Origin: Orientallactaga sibirica
Lineage: Eukaryota > Chordata > Mammalia > Rodentia > Dipodidae
Length of the DNA stretch: 64,000 bases
Assembly (NCBI GenBank): GCA_036365145.1
Contig: JAEOAD010002858.1
Span: forward strand, 62,001-126,000
Direction of reading: 5' to 3'
Shown here piece by piece: positions 31,387-45,652 of this stretch. A program made the translations under genes and the position numbers. How positions within the stretch are numbered: the first letter of the stretch is position 1; the number at the start of each line of letters is the position of its first letter. The notes under the pieces were generated by a model. That model had not been told where the DNA came from. It did not search any database and was given only the letters and a program-made list of their open reading frames with translations.

Positions 31387-33539
31387 AGTAGATTGGCCTC
31401 ATTTCTAAAATAATTTCTTTAGAAAAGAAACATCTTCAGTACCGAACACTGTACTGTGTGAAATAAGTTAATTCACTTCTAGGAATCAGTTTAATTTCTA
31501 CGAAGAAGGTTGAGTGCAGCAAGTTCATATTTTCCTAGTTTGTGTAATCTAACAAGATGTATAAGTTAGTGGATTCGCCTCATTTCTAACGTAGTTCCTT
31601 TAGAAAAGAAACATCTTTAGTACCAAACAGTGTAATGTGTGAAATAAGTTAATTCGCTTTCTAGGAATCAGTTTAATTTCTAAGAAGATGGTTGAGTTTA
31701 GCAAGTTCAAACTTTCCTTGTTAATATATTCTAAAAAGATGTCCAAGTTGGTAGATTTGCCTCATTGTTAAAGTAATTCGTTGAGAAAGCAAACATCTTC
31801 ATTGCCGAACATTGTACTGTGTGAAAAAAGCTCATTCGGTTCTAGAATTCAGTAGCTATCCTACAAAGACTGTTGAGTGCAGCAAGGTGAAACTTTCCTT
31901 GTTAATGTAATCTAAAAAGATGCACAACTTAGTAGATTGGCCTCATTTCTAAAGTAGTTTCTTCAGAAAAGAAACATCTTCAGTACTGAACACTGTACTG
32001 TGTGAATAAGTTAATTCGGTTCTAGGAATCAGTTTCCTTTCTACGAAGATGGTTGAGTTTAGCAAGTTCAAACTTTCCCTGTTAATGTAATCTAAAAAGA
32101 TGTCCAAGTTAGTAGATTTGACTCGTTTGTAAAGTAGTTTATTGAGAAAACAAACATCTTCATTTCCGAACATTGTACTGTGTGAAAAAAGCTAATTTAG
32201 TTCAAGAATTCAGTTGCTTTCCTACAAAGACGGTTGAGTGCAGAAAGTTCAAACTTTCCTTGTTAATGTAATGTAAAAAGAAGCACAACGTAGTAGATTG
32301 GCCTCATTGCTAAAGCAGTTTCTTTAGAAAAGAAACATCTTCAGTACCGAACACTGTACTGTGTGAAATGTTAATTTTCTTCTAGGAATCAGTTTAATTT
32401 CTACGAAGATGGTTGAGTGGAGCAAGTTGAAACTTTCCTTGTTAATGTAATCTAAAAAGATGGCCAAGTTAGGAGGTTCGCCTCATTTGTAAAGTACTTT
32501 GTTGAGAAAACAAACATCTGCATTGCCAAACATTGTACTGTGTGAAATAAGCTCATTCGGTTCTAGGAATCAGTTGCTTTCCTATAAAGAAGGTTGAGTG
32601 CAGCAAGTTCAAACTTTCCTTGTTAATGTAATCTGAAAAGATGCACAACTTAGTAGATTGGCCTCATTTCTAAAGAAGTTTGTTTAGAGAAAAAAATCTT
32701 CATTACCGAACACTATACTATGTGAAATAAGCTAGTTCGGTTCTAGGAATCACTTGCTTTCTTACGAATAAGGTTGAGTGCAGCAAGTTCAAACTTTCCT
32801 TGTTAAAGCAATCTAAAAAGATGGCCAAGTTAGGAGATTCTCCTCATTTGTAAAGTACTTTGTTGAGAAAACAAACATCTTCATTGCCGAACATTGTACT
32901 GTGTGAAATAAGCTTATTCGGTTCTAGGAATCAGTTGCTTTCCTACAAAGAAGGTTGAGGGCAGCAAGTTAAAACTTTCCTAGTTTGTGTAATCTAACAA
33001 GATGTACAAGTTAGTGGATTCGCCTCATTTCTAAAGTAGTTTCTTTAGAAAAGAAACATCTTCAGTCCCGAACACTGTACTGTGTGAAATAAGTGAATTC
33101 GCTTGTAGGAATCAGTTTAATTTCTACGAAGATAGTTGAGTTCAGCAAGTTCAAACTTTCCTTTTTAATGTAACCTCAAAAGATGTCCAAGTTAGTAGAT
33201 TTGACTCATTTGTAAAGTAGTTTGTTTAGAAAACAAACATCTTCATTGCCGAACATTGTACTGTGTGAAAAAAGCTAATTCGGATCTAAATTCAGTTGCT
33301 TTCTTACAAAGACGGTTGAGTGCGGCAAGTGCAAACATTCCTTGTTAATGTAATCTAAAAAGATGCACAACTTAGTGGATTCGCTTCATTTCTAAAGTAT
33401 TTTCTTTAGAAAAGAAACATCTTCAGTACCGAACACTGTACTGTGTGAAATAAGTTAATTCGCTTCTAGGAATCAGTTTAATTTCAACGAAGATGGTTGA
33501 GGACAGCAAGTTCAAACTTTCCTTGTTAATGTAATCTAA

Positions 33540-34443
33540 AAAGATGGCCAAGTTAGTAGATTCACCTCATTTGTAAAGTAGTTTGTTGAGAAAACAAACA
33601 TCTTCTTTGCCAAACATTGTACCGTGTGAAAAAACGTAATTCGGATCTAGAATTCGGTTGGTTTCCTACAAAGACGGTTGAGTGCAGCAACTTCAAACAT
33701 TCCTTGTTAATGTATTCTAAAAAGATGCACAACTTAGTAGATTGGCCTCATTTCAAAAGTAGTTTGATTAGAAAACAAACATCTTCATTACCAAACACTG
33801 TACTATGTGAAATAAGCTAGTTCCGTTCTAGGAATCACTTCCTTTCCTCCGAAGAAGGTTGAGTGCAGCAAGTTCAAACTTTCCTAGTTTGTGTAATCTA
33901 ACAAGATGTACAAGTTAGTGGATTTGCCTCATTTCTAAATTAGTTTCTTTAGAAAACAAACATCTTCAGTACCGAACACTGTACTGTGTGAAATAAGTTA
34001 ATTCGTTCCTAGGACTCAGTTTCCTTTCTACGAAGATGGTTGAGTTTAGGAAGTTGAAACTTTCCTTGTTAATGTAATATAAAAAGATGTCCAAGTTAGT
34101 TGATTCGCCTCATTTCTAAAGTAGTTTCTTTAGAAAACAAAACTTCATTGCCAAACTTTGTACTGTGTGAAAGGAGCTAATTCGGTTCTAGAAATCAGTT
34201 TACTTTCTGCAAAGATGGTTGAGTGCAGCAAGTTCAAACTTTCCTTCTTAATGTAATCTAAAAAGATGGCCAAGTTAGCAGATTCACCTCATTTGTAAGG
34301 TAGTTTGTTGAGTAAATTAACATCTTTATTGCCGAATATTTGTACTGTGTGAAATAAGCTCATTCGGTTCTAGGAATCAATTGCTTTCCTACAAAGAAGT
34401 TTGAGTGCAGCAAGTTCAAACTTTCCTTGTTAATGTAATCTAA
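33540..34443. repeat. 904-bp tandem duplication, copy 1
   Basis: Five monomers repeated almost without change at 34444-35347. Private variants such as CTTCTTTGCCAAAC, GTACCGTGTGAAAAAACG and GATTAGAAAACAAAC occur in both. I see only a handful of differences, for example CTCCGAAG against CTATGAAG. One of the youngest rearrangements in the window. Confidence 0.9.
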
Positions 34444-35347
34444 AAAGATGGCCAAGTTAGTAGATTCACCTCATTTGTAAAGTAGTTTGTTGAGAAAACA
34501 AACATCTTCTTTGCCAAACATTGTACCGTGTGAAAAAACGTAATTCGGATCTAGAATTCAGTTGGTTTCCTACAAAGACGGTTGAGTGCAGCAACTTCAA
34601 ACATTCCTTGTTAATGTATTCTAAAAAGATGCACAACTTAGTAGATTGGCCTCATTTCAAAAGTAGTTTGATTAGAAAACAAACATCTTCATTACCAAAC
34701 ACTGTACTATGTGAAATAAGCTAGTTCCGTTCTAGGAATCACTTCCTTTCCTATGAAGAAGGTTGAGTGCAGCAAGTTCAAACTTTCCTAGTTTGTGTAA
34801 TCTAACAAGATGTACAAGTTAGTGGATTTGCCTCATTTCTAAATTAGTTTCTTTAGAAAACAAACATCTTCAGTACCGAACACTGTACTGTGTGAAATAA
34901 GTTAATTCGTTCCTAGGACTCAGTTTCCTTTCTACGAAGATGGTTGAGTTTAGGAAGTTGAAACTTTCCTTGTTAATGTAATATAAAAAGATGTCCAAGT
35001 TAGTTGATTCGCCTCATTTCTAAAGTAGTTTCTTTAGAAAACAAAACTTCATTGCCAAACTTTGTACTGTGTGAAAGGAGCTAATTCGGTTCTAGAAATC
35101 AGTTTACTTTCTGCAAAGATGGTTGAGTGCAGCAAGTTCAAACTTTCCTTCTTAATGTAATCTAAAAAGATGGCCAAGTTAGCAGATTCACCTCATTTGT
35201 AAGGTAGTTTGTTGAGTAAATTAACATCTTTATTGCCGAATATTTGTACTGTGTGAAATAAGCTCATTCGGTTCTAGGAATCAATTGCTTTCCTACAAAG
35301 AAGTTTGAGTGCAGCAAGTTCAAACTTTCCTTGTTAATGTAATCTAA
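34444..35347. repeat. 904-bp tandem duplication, copy 2
   Basis: Second copy of the five-monomer unit at 33540-34443. It ends where the variable segment changes from GATGG to GATGC. The 67-residue open frames found once in each copy are part of the repeat and not genes. Confidence 0.9.
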
Positions 35348-37435
35348 AAAGATGCACAACTTAGTAGATTCGCCTCATTTCTAAAGTAGTTTCTTTAGAA
35401 AAGAAATATCTTCAGTACCGAATACTGTACTGTGTGAAATAAGTGAATTCACTTCTAGGAATCAGTTTAATTTCTACAAAGAAAGTTGAGTGCAGCAAGT
35501 TCAAACTTTCCTAGTTTGTGTAATCTAACAAGATATACATGTTAGTGGATTCGCTTCATTTCTAAAGTAGTTTCTTTAGAAAAGAAACATCTTCAGTACC
35601 GAACACTGTACTGTGTGAAATAAGTGAATTCGCTTCTAGGAATCAGTTTAATTTCTATGAAGATGGTTGAGTGCAGCAAGTTCAAACTTTCCTTGTTAAT
35701 GTAATCTAAAGAGATGTCCAAGTTAGTAGATTCGCCTCATTTCTAAAGTAGTTTCTTTAGAAAAAAACCTTCATTGCCAAACATTGTACTGTGTGAAATT
35801 AGCTAATTCGGTTCTAGGAATCAGTTTACTTTCTACGAAGATGGTTGAGTTTAGCAAGTTCCAACTTTCCTTTTTAATGTAATCTAAAAAGATGTCCAAG
35901 TTAGTAGATTCGCCTCATTTCTAAAGTAGTTTCTTTAGAAAACAAACCTTCATTACCAAACATTGTATTGTGTGAAAAGAGATAATTCGGTTCTAGGAAT
36001 CTGTTTACTTTCTATGAAGATGGTTGAGTTTAACAAGTTCAAACGTTCCTTGTTAATGTAATCTAAAAAGATGGCCAAGTTAGTAGATTCGCCTCATTTG
36101 TAATGTAGTTTGTTGAGAAAACAAACATCTTCATTTCCAAACATTGTACTGTGTGAAATAAGCTCATTCGGTTCTAGGAATCAGTTGCTTTCCTACAAAG
36201 AAGGTTGAGTGCAGCAAGTTCAAACTTTCCTTGTGAATGTAATCTGAAAACTTGCACAACTTAGTAGATTGGCCTCATTTCTAAAGTAGTTTGTTTACAA
36301 AACAAACATCTTCATTACCAAACACTATACTATGTGAAATGAGCTAGTTTGGTTCTAGGAACCACTTGCTTTCCTAGGAAGAAGGTTGAGTGCAGCATGT
36401 TCAAACTTTCCTAGTTTGTGTAATCTAACAAGATGTACAAGTTAGTGCATTCGCCTCATTTCTAAAGTAGTTTCTTTAGAAAAGTAACATCTTCAGTACC
36501 GAACACTGTAGTGTGTGAAATAAGGTAATTAGCTTCTAGGAATAAGTTTAATTTCGACGAAGAAGGTTGAGTGCAGCAAGTTCAAACTTTCCTAGTTTGT
36601 GTAATCTAACAAGATGTACAAGTTAGTGCATTCGCCTCATTTCTAAAGTAGTTTCTTTAGAAAAGAAACATCTTCTGTACCGAACACTGTACTGTGTGAA
36701 ATAAGGTAATTAGGTTCTAGGAATTGGTTCAATTTCTACGAAGATGGTTGAGTGCTGCAAGTTCAATCTTTCCTTATTAATGTAATCTAAAAAGATGCAC
36801 AACTTAGTAGATTGGCCTCATTTCTAAAGTAGTTTGTTTACAAAACAAACATCTTCATTACAGAATACTATACTATGTGAAATGAGCCAGTTTGGGTCTA
36901 GGAATCACTTGCTTTCCTACGAAGAAGGTTGAGTGCAGCAAGTTCAAACTTTCCTTGTTAATGTAATCTAAAAAGATGGCCATGTTAGCAGAGTCACCTT
37001 ATTTGTAAAATAGTTTGTTGAGAAAATTAACATCTTTAATGCCGAACATTGTACTGTTTGAAATAAGCTCATTCGGTTTTAGGAATCACTTGCTTTCCTA
37101 AAAGGAAGGTTGAGTGCAGCAAGTTCAAACTTTCTTTGTTAATGTAATCTAAAAAGATGCACAACTTATTACATTTGCCTCATTTCTAAAGTAGTTTCTT
37201 TTGAAAAGAAACATCTTCAGTACTAAACACTGTACTGTGTGAAATAAGTTAATTCGCTTCCAGGAATCAGTTTAATTTCTACGAAGAAGGTTGAGAGCAG
37301 CAAGTTCAAACTTTCCTTGTTAATGTAATCTAAAAAGATGGCCAAGATAGAAGATTCGCCTCATTTGCAAAGTTCTTTGTTGAGAAAAGAAACACCTTCA
37401 TTACCGAACATTGTACTGTGTGAAATAAGCTCATT

Positions 37436-40400
37436 CTCTTCTAGGAATCATCAGGGTGAGTGCAGCAAGTTCAAACTTTCCTAACTAAAAAATGCACAAA
37501 GAGATTGGCCTCATTTATAATGTAGTTTGTTTAGAAAAAAAAACATCTTTATTGCAACTGTTCAAACTTTCCTTCTTAATGTAATCTGCAGCAAAAAGTT
37601 AATCACAACTTAGTGGATTGGCCTCATTTCTAAAGTAGTTTCTTTAGAAAAGAAACATGTTCAGTACCGAACACTGTACTCTGTGAAATAACTGAATTCG
37701 CTTCTAGGAATCAGTTTAATTTCTACGAAGATGGTTGCGTGCAGCAAGTTCAAACTTTCTTTGTTAATGTAATCTAAAAAGATGGCCAAGTTAGTATGTT
37801 CGCCTCATTTGTAAAGTAGTTTGTTGAGAAAACAAACATCTTCATTGCCAAACATTGTACTGTGTGAAATAATCTCATTCGGTTCTAGGAATCAGTTGCT
37901 TTCCTACAAAGAAGGTTGAGTGCAGCAAGTTCAAACTTTCCTTGTTAATGTAATCTAAAAAGATACACAAATTAGTAGATTGGCCTCATTTCTAAAGTAG
38001 TTTCTTTAGAAAAGAAACATCTTCAGTACCGAACACTGTACTGTGTGAAATAAGATAATTCGCTTCTAGGAATCATTTAATTTCTACGAAGAAGGTGAGT
38101 GCAGCAAGTTCAAACTTTCCTTGTTAATGTAATCTAAAAAGATGTCCAAGTTAGAAGATTCGCCTGATTTGTAAAGTACGTTGTTGAGAAAACAAACATC
38201 TTCATTACCGAACATTGTACGGTGTGAAATAAGCACATTCGGTTCTAGGAATTAGTTGCTTTCCTACAAAGAAGGTTGAGTGCAGCAAGTTCAAACTTTA
38301 CTTCTTAATGTAATCTAAAAAGATGGCCAAGTTAGAAGATTCGCCTCATTTGTAAAGTACGTTGTTTAGAAAACAAACATCTTCATTACCGAACACTGTA
38401 CTGTGTGAAATAAGCTCATTCGGTTCTAGGACTCAGTTGCTTTCCTACGAAGAATGTTGAGTGCAGCAAATTCAAACTTTCCCAGTTTGTGTAATCTAAC
38501 AAGATGTACAAGTTAGTGCATTCGCCTCATTTCTAAAGTAGTTTCTTTAGAAAAGAAACATCTTCAGTACTGAACACTATACTGTGTGAAATAAGGTAAA
38601 TCGGTTCTAGGAATCAGTTTAATTTCTAAGAAGATTTTTGACTGCAGCAAGTTCAACTTTCCCTTGTTAATGTATTCTAAAAAGATTCACAGCTTACGAG
38701 ATTGGCCTCATTTCTAAAGTAGTTTGTTTACAAAACAAATATCTTCATTACTGAACACTATACTATGTGAAATGAGCTAGTTCAGTTCTAGGAATCACTT
38801 GCTTTCCTACGAAGAAGGTTGAGTGCAGCAAGTTCAAACTTTCCTCGTTTGTGTAATCTAACAAGATGTACAAGTTAGTGGATTCGTGTCGTTTCTAAAG
38901 TGGTTTCTTGAGAAAACAGACATATTTAGTACTGAACACTGTACTGTGTGAAATAAGTTAATTCGGTTCTAGGAATCAGTTTCCTTTCTACGAAGATGGT
39001 TGAGTGCAGCAAGTTCAAACTTTCCTTGTTAATGTAATCTAAAAAGGTGGCCAAGTTAGCAGAGTCACCTCATTTGTAAAATAGTTTGTTGAGAAAATTA
39101 ACATCTTTATATCCGAACATTGTACTGTGTGAAATAAGCTCATTCGGTTCTAGGAATCACTTGCTTTCCTACAAAGAAGTTTGAGTGCAGCAAGTTCAAA
39201 CTTTCCTTGTTAATGGAATCTAAAAAGATACAAAACTTAGTAGATTGGCCTCATTTCTAAAGTAGTTTCTTTAGAAAAGAAACATCTTCAGTACCGAACA
39301 CTGTACTGTGTGAAATAAGTTAATTCGCTTCTAGAAATCAGTTTAATTTCTACGAAGATGGTTGAGTGCAGCAAGTTCAAACTTTCCTAGTTTGTGTAAT
39401 CTAACAAGATGTACAAGTTACTGGATTCGCTTCATTTCTTAATTAGTTTCTTTAGAAAACAAACATCTTCAGTACCGAACACAGTACTGTGTGAAATAAG
39501 GTAATTCGGTTCTAGGAATCAATTTCCTTTCTACGAAGATGGTTGAGTTTAGCAAGTTCAAACTTTACTTGTTAATGTAATCTAAAAAGATGTCCAAGTT
39601 AGTAGATTTCCCTCATTTCTAAAGTAGTTTCTTTAGAAAAGAAACATCTTCAGTACTGAACACTATACTGTGTGAAATAAGGTAAATCGGTTCTAGGAAT
39701 CAGTTTAATTTCTACGAAGAAGGTTGAGTGCAGCAAGTTCAAACTCTCCTAATTTGTGTAATCTAACAAGATGTAGAAGAAAGTGCATTCGCCTCATTTC
39801 TAAAGTAGTTTCTTTAGAAAAGAAACATCTTCAGTACTGAACACTGTACTGTGTGAAATAAGGTAATTTGGTTCTAGGAATCAGTTTAATTTCTACGAAG
39901 ATGGTTGAGTGCAGCAAGTTCAAACATTCCTTGTTAATGTAATCTAAAAAGATGCACAGCTTAGTAGATTGGCCTCATTTCTAAAGTAGTTTGTTTACAA
40001 AACAAACATCTTCATTACCGAACACTATACTATGTGAAATGAGCTAGTTCGGTTCTAGGAATCACTTGCTTTCCTACGAAGAAGGTTGAGTGCAGCAAGT
40101 TCAAACTTTCCTTGTTAATGTACTCTGAAAAGATGCACAACTTAGTAGATTGGCCTCATTTATAAAGTAGTTTCTTTAGAAAAGAAACATCTTCAGTACT
40201 GAACACTGTACTGTGTGAAATATGGTAAATAGGTTCTAGGAATCAGTTTAATTTCTAAGAATATGGTTGAGTGCAGCAAGTTCAAACTTTCCTTGTTAAT
40301 GTAATCTAAAAAGATGGCCAAGTTAGAAGATTGCCTCATTTGTAAAGTACTTTGTTGAGGAAGCAAACATCTTCACTACCGAACATTGTACTGTGTGAAA

Positions 40401-41494
40401 TCAGCTCATTCGGTTCTAGGAATCAGTTGCTTTCCTACAAAGAAGGTTGAGTGCAGCAAGTTGAAACTTTCCTTGTTAATGTAATCTAAAAAGATGGCCA
40501 AGTTAGTAGATTCGCCTCATTTGTAAAGTAGTTTGTTGAGAAAACAAACATCTTCATTTCTGAACATTGTACTGTGTGAAATAAGCTCATTCGGTTCTAG
40601 GACTCAGTTGCTTTCCTACCAAGAAGGTGGGGTGCAGCAAGTTCAAACTTTCCTTGTTAATGTAATCTGAAAAGATGCACAACTTAGTAGATTGGCCTCA
40701 TTTCTAACGCACTTTGTTTAGAAAACAAACATCTTCATTAACAAACACTGTACAGTGTGAAATAAGTTAATTCGATTCTAGCAATCAGTTTAATTTCTAC
40801 GAAGAAGGTTGAGTGCAGCAAGTTCAAACTTTCCTTGTTAATGTAATCTAAAAAGATGGCCAAGTTAGAAGATTCGCCTCATTTGTAAAGTACTTTGTTG
40901 AGAAAATACATCTTCATTGCCGAACACTATGCTGTGAGAAATAAGCTCATTCGGTTCTCGGAATCAGTTGCTTTCCTACAAAGAAGGTTGAGTGCAGCAA
41001 GTTCAAACTTTCCTTATTAATGTAATCTAAAAAGATGCACAACTTAGTTGATTGGCCTCATTTCTAAAGTAGTTTGTTAACAAAACAAACATCTTCATTA
41101 CCGAAGACTATACTATGTGAAATGAGCTAGTTCGGTTCTAGGAATCACTTGCTTTCCTATGAAGAAGAATGAGTGCAGCAAATTCAAACTTTCCTCGTTT
41201 GTGTCATCTAACACGATATACAAGTTAGTGGATTCGTGTCGTTTCTAAAGTGGTTTCTTTAGAAAACAAACATCTTCAGTAGTGAACACTGTACTGTGTG
41301 AAATAAGTTAATTCGGTTCTAGGAAATAGTTTCCTTTCTACGAAAGTGGTTGATTGCAGCAAGTTCAAACTTTCCTTGTTAATGTAATCTAAAAAGATGG
41401 CCAAGTTAGGAGAGTCACCTCATTTGTAAAATAGTGTGTTGAGAAAATTAACGTCTTTAGAGCCGAACATTGTACTGTGTGAAATAAGCTCATT
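37436..41494. repeat. ~4.16-kb tandem duplication, copy 1
   Basis: About 23 monomers, repeated at 41495-45652. The offset is 4160 bp at the CTGTGAAATAACTGAATTCG marker (37681 and 41841). This copy is about 100 bp shorter because its first monomers are scrambled and shortened (37450-37610). Elsewhere the copies agree in private variants such as TTAGTATGTTCGCC, GATTTTTGACTGCAGC and CTCCTAATTTGT. Confidence 0.9.
37450..37612. repeat. Scrambled and shortened monomers
   Basis: Compared with 41509-41772, parts of two monomers are missing. Odd joins appear: AATCATCAGGGTGAG without the usual TTGCTTTCC segment, CTAACTAAAAAATGCACAAAGAG, and CTGCAGCAAAAAGTTAATC. It could be a real rearrangement or a failed consensus at a duplication edge. 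Confidence 0.6.
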
Positions 41495-44400
41495 CTCTTC
41501 TAGGAATCAGTTGCTTTCCTACAAAGAAGGGTGAGTGCAGCAAGTTCAAACTTTCCTTGTGAATGTAATCTAAAAACATGCACAACTTAGTAGATTGGCC
41601 TCATTTATAATGTAGTTTGTTTAGAAAAAAAAAACATCTTTATTGCTGAACATCGTACTGTGTGAAATAAGCTCATTCGGTTCTAGGTATCACTTGCTTT
41701 CCTACAAAGAAGGTTCAGTGCAGCAAGTTGAAACTTTCCTTCTTAATGTAATCTGAAAAGTTGCACAACTTAGTGGATTGGCCTCATTTCTAAAGTAGTT
41801 TCTTTAGAAAAGAAACATCTTCAGTACCGAACACTGTACTCTGTGAAATAACTGAATTCGCTTCTAGGAATCAGTTTAATTTCTACGAAGATGGTTGCGT
41901 GCAGCAAGTTCAAACTTTCTTTGTTAATGTAATCTAAAAAGATGGCCAAGTTAGTATGTTCGCCTCATTTGTAAAGTAGTTTGTTGAGAAAACAAACATC
42001 TTCATTGCCAAACATTGTACTGTGTGAAATAATCTCATTCGGTTCTAGGAATCAGTTGCTTTCCTACAAAGAAGGTTGAGTGCAGCAAGTTCAAACTTTC
42101 CTTGTTAATGTAATCTAAAAGATACACAAATTAGTAGATTGGCCTCATTTCTAAAGTAGTTTCTTTAGAAAAGAAACATCTTCAGTACCTAACACTGTAC
42201 TGTGTGAAATAAGATAATTCGTTCTCTAGGAATCATTTAATTTCTATGAAGAAGGTGAGTGCAGCAAGTTCAAACTTTCCTTGTTAATGTAATCTAAAAA
42301 GATGTCCAAGTTAGAAGATTCGCCTGATTTGTAAAGTACGTTGTTGAGAAAACAAACATCTTCATTAGTGAACATTGTACTGTGTGAAATAAGCACATTC
42401 GGTTCTAGGAATTAGTTGCTTTCCTACAAAGAAGGTTGAGTGCAGCAAGTTCAAACTTTACTTGTTAATGTAATCTAAAAAGATGGCCAAGTTAGAAGAT
42501 TCGCCTCATTTGTAAAACACGTTGTTTAGAAAACAAACATCTTCATTACCGAACACTGTACTGTGTGAAATAAGCTCATTCGGTTCTAGGACTCAGTTGC
42601 TTTCCTAAAAGAATGTTGAGTGCAGCAAATTCAAACTTTCCCAGTTTGTGTAATCTAACAAGATGTACAAGTTAGTGCATTCGCCTCATTTCTAAAGTAG
42701 TTTCTTTAGAAAAGAAACATCTTCAGTACTGAACACTATACTGTGTGAAATAAGGTAAATCGGTTCTAGGAATCAGTTTAATTTCTAAGAAGATTTTTGA
42801 CTGCAGCAAGTTCAACTTTCCCTTGTTAATGTATTCTAAAAAGATTCACAGCTTAGAGATTGGCCTCATTTCTAAAGTAGTTTGTTTACAAAACAAATAT
42901 CTTCATTACTGAACACTATACTATGTGAAATGAGCTAGTTCAGTTCTAGGAATCACTTGCTTTCCTACGAAGAAGGTTGAGTGCAGCAAGTTCAAACTTT
43001 CCTCGTTTGTGTAATCTAACAAGATGTACAAGTTAGGGATTCGTGTCATTTTCTAAAGTGGTTTCTTGAGAAAACAGACATATTTAGTACTGAACACTGT
43101 ACTGTGTGAAATAAGTTAATTCGGTTCTAGGAATCAGTTTCCTTTCTACGAAGATGGTTGAGTGCAGCAAGTTCAAACTTTCCTTGTTAATGTAATCTAA
43201 AAAGGTGGCCAAGTTAGCAGAGTCACCTCATTTGTAAAATAGTTTGTTGAGAAAATTAACATCTTTATATCCGAACATTGTACTGTGTGAAATAAGCTCA
43301 TTCGGTTCTAGGAATCACTTGCTTTCCTACAAAGAAGTTTGAGTGCAGCAAGTTCAAACTTTCCTTGTTAATGGAATCTAAAAAGATACAAAACTTAGTA
43401 GATTGGCCTCATTTCTAAAGTAGTTTCTTTAGAAAAGAAACATCTTCAGTACCGAACACTGTACTGTGTGAAATAAGTTAATTCGCTTCTAGAAATCAGT
43501 TTAATTTCTACGAAGATGGTTGAGTGCAGCAAGTTCAAACTTTCCTAGTTTGTGTAATCTAACAAGATGTACAAGTTACTGGATTCGCTTCATTTCTTAA
43601 TTAGTTTCTTTAGAAAACAAACATCTTCAGTACCGAACACAGTACTGTGTGAAATAAGGTAATTCGGTTCTAGGAATCAATTTCCTTTCTACGAAGATGG
43701 TTGAGTTTAGCAAGTTCAAACTTTACTTCTTAATGTAATCTAAAAAGATGTCCAAGTTAGTAGATTTCCCTCATTTCTAAAGTAGTTTCTTTAGAAAAGA
43801 AACATCTTCAGTACTGAACACTATACTGTGTGAAATAAGGTAAATCGGTTCTAGGAATCAGTTTAATTTCTACGAAGAAGGTTGAGTGCAGCAAGTTCAA
43901 ACTCTCCTAATTTGTATAATCTAACAAGATGTAGAAGAAAGTGCATTCGCCTCATTTCTAAAGTAGTTTCTTTAGAAAAGAAACATCTTCAGTACTGAAC
44001 ACTGTACTGTGTGAAATAAGGTAATTTGGTTCTAGGAATCAGTTTAATTTCTACGAAGATGGTTGAGTGCAGCAAGTTCAAACATTCCTTGTTAATGTAA
44101 TCTAAAAAGATGCACAGCTTAGTAGATTGGCCTCATTTCTAAAGTAGTTTGTTTACAAAACAAACATCTTCATTACCGAACACTATACTATGTGAAATGA
44201 GCTAGTTCGGTTCTAGGAATCACTTGCTTTCCTACGAAGAAGGTTGAGTGCAGCAAGTTCAAACTTTCCTTGTTAATGTACTCTGAAAAGATGCACAACT
44301 TAGTAGATTGGCCTCATTTATAAAGTAGTTTCTTTAGAAAAGAAACATCTTCAGTACTGAACACTGTACTGTGTGAAATATGGTAAATAGGTTCTAGGAA

Positions 44401-45652
44401 TCAGTTTAATTTCTAAGAATATGGTTGAGTGCAGCAAGTTCAAACTTTCCTTGTTAATGTAATCTAAAAAGATGGCCAAGTTAGAAGATTGCCTCATTTG
44501 TAAAGTACTTTGTTGAGGAAGCAAACATCTTCACTACCGAACATTGTACTGTGTGAAATCAGCTCATTCGGTTCTAGGAATCAGTTGCTTTCCTACAAAG
44601 AAGGTTGAGTGCAGCAAGTTGAAACTTTCCTTGTTAATGTAATCTAAAAAGATGGCCAAGTTAGTAGATTCGCCTCATTTGTAAAGTAGTTTGTTGAGAA
44701 AACAAGCATCTTCATTTCTGAACATTGTACTGTGTGAAATAAGCTCATTCGGTTCTAGGACTCAGTTGCTTTCCTACCAAGAAGGTGGGTGCAGCAAGTT
44801 CAAACTTTCCTTGTTAATGTAATCTGAAAAAGATGCACAACTTAGTAGATTGGCCTCATTTCTAACGCACTTTGTTTAGAAAACAAACATCTTCATTAAC
44901 AAACACTGTACAGTGTGAAATAAGTTAATTCGATTCTAGCAATCAGTTTAATTTCTACGAAGAAGGTTGAGTGCAGCAAGTTCAAACTTTCCTTGTTAAT
45001 GTAATCTAAAAAGATGGCCAAGTTAGAAGATTCGCCTCATTTGTAAAGTACTTTGTTGAGAAAATACATCTTCATTGCCGAACACTATGCTGTGAGAAAT
45101 AAGCTCATTCGGTTCTCGGAATCAGTTGCTTTCCTACAAAGAAGGTTGAGTGCAGCAAGTTCAAACTTTCCTTATTAATGTAATCTAAAAAGATGCACAA
45201 CTTAGTTGATTCGCCTCATTTCTAAAGTAGTTTGTTAACAAAACAAACATCTTCATTACCGAAGACTATACTATGTGAAATGAGCTAGTTCGGTTCTAGG
45301 AATCACTTGCTTTCCTATGAAGAAGGATGAGTGCAGCAAATTCAAACTTTCCTCGTTTGTGTCATCTAACACGATATACAAGTTAGTGGATTCGTGTCGT
45401 TTCTAAAGTGGTTTCTTTAGAAAACAAACATCTTCAGTAGTGAACACTGTACTGTGTGAAATAAGTTAATTCGGTTCTAGGAAATAGTTTCCTTTCTACG
45501 AAAGTGGTTGATTGCAGCAAGTTCAAACTTTCCTTGTTAATGTAATCTAAAAAGATGGCCAAGTTAGGAGAGTCACCTCATTTGTAAAATAGTGTGTTGA
45601 GAAAATTAACGTCTTTAGAGCCGAACATTGTACTGTGTGAAATAAGCTCATT
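41495..45652. repeat. ~4.16-kb tandem duplication, copy 2
   Basis: Intact second copy, about 4158 bp or 23 monomers. The boundary is seen where CATTCTCTTCTAGG (41491) replaces the CATTCGGTTCTAGG that ends this copy (45649). Nearly all private variants of copy 1 are reproduced. Confidence 0.9.

Noticed and set aside
33617..33820. 67-residue open frame repeated at 34521-34724, and other 60-80 residue frames in the satellite (24298, 25613, 31949, 55331, 60278)
   Set aside because: They follow the monomer sequence, recur with it, cross monomer joins and have no domain or gene context. They are chance frames in a repeat.
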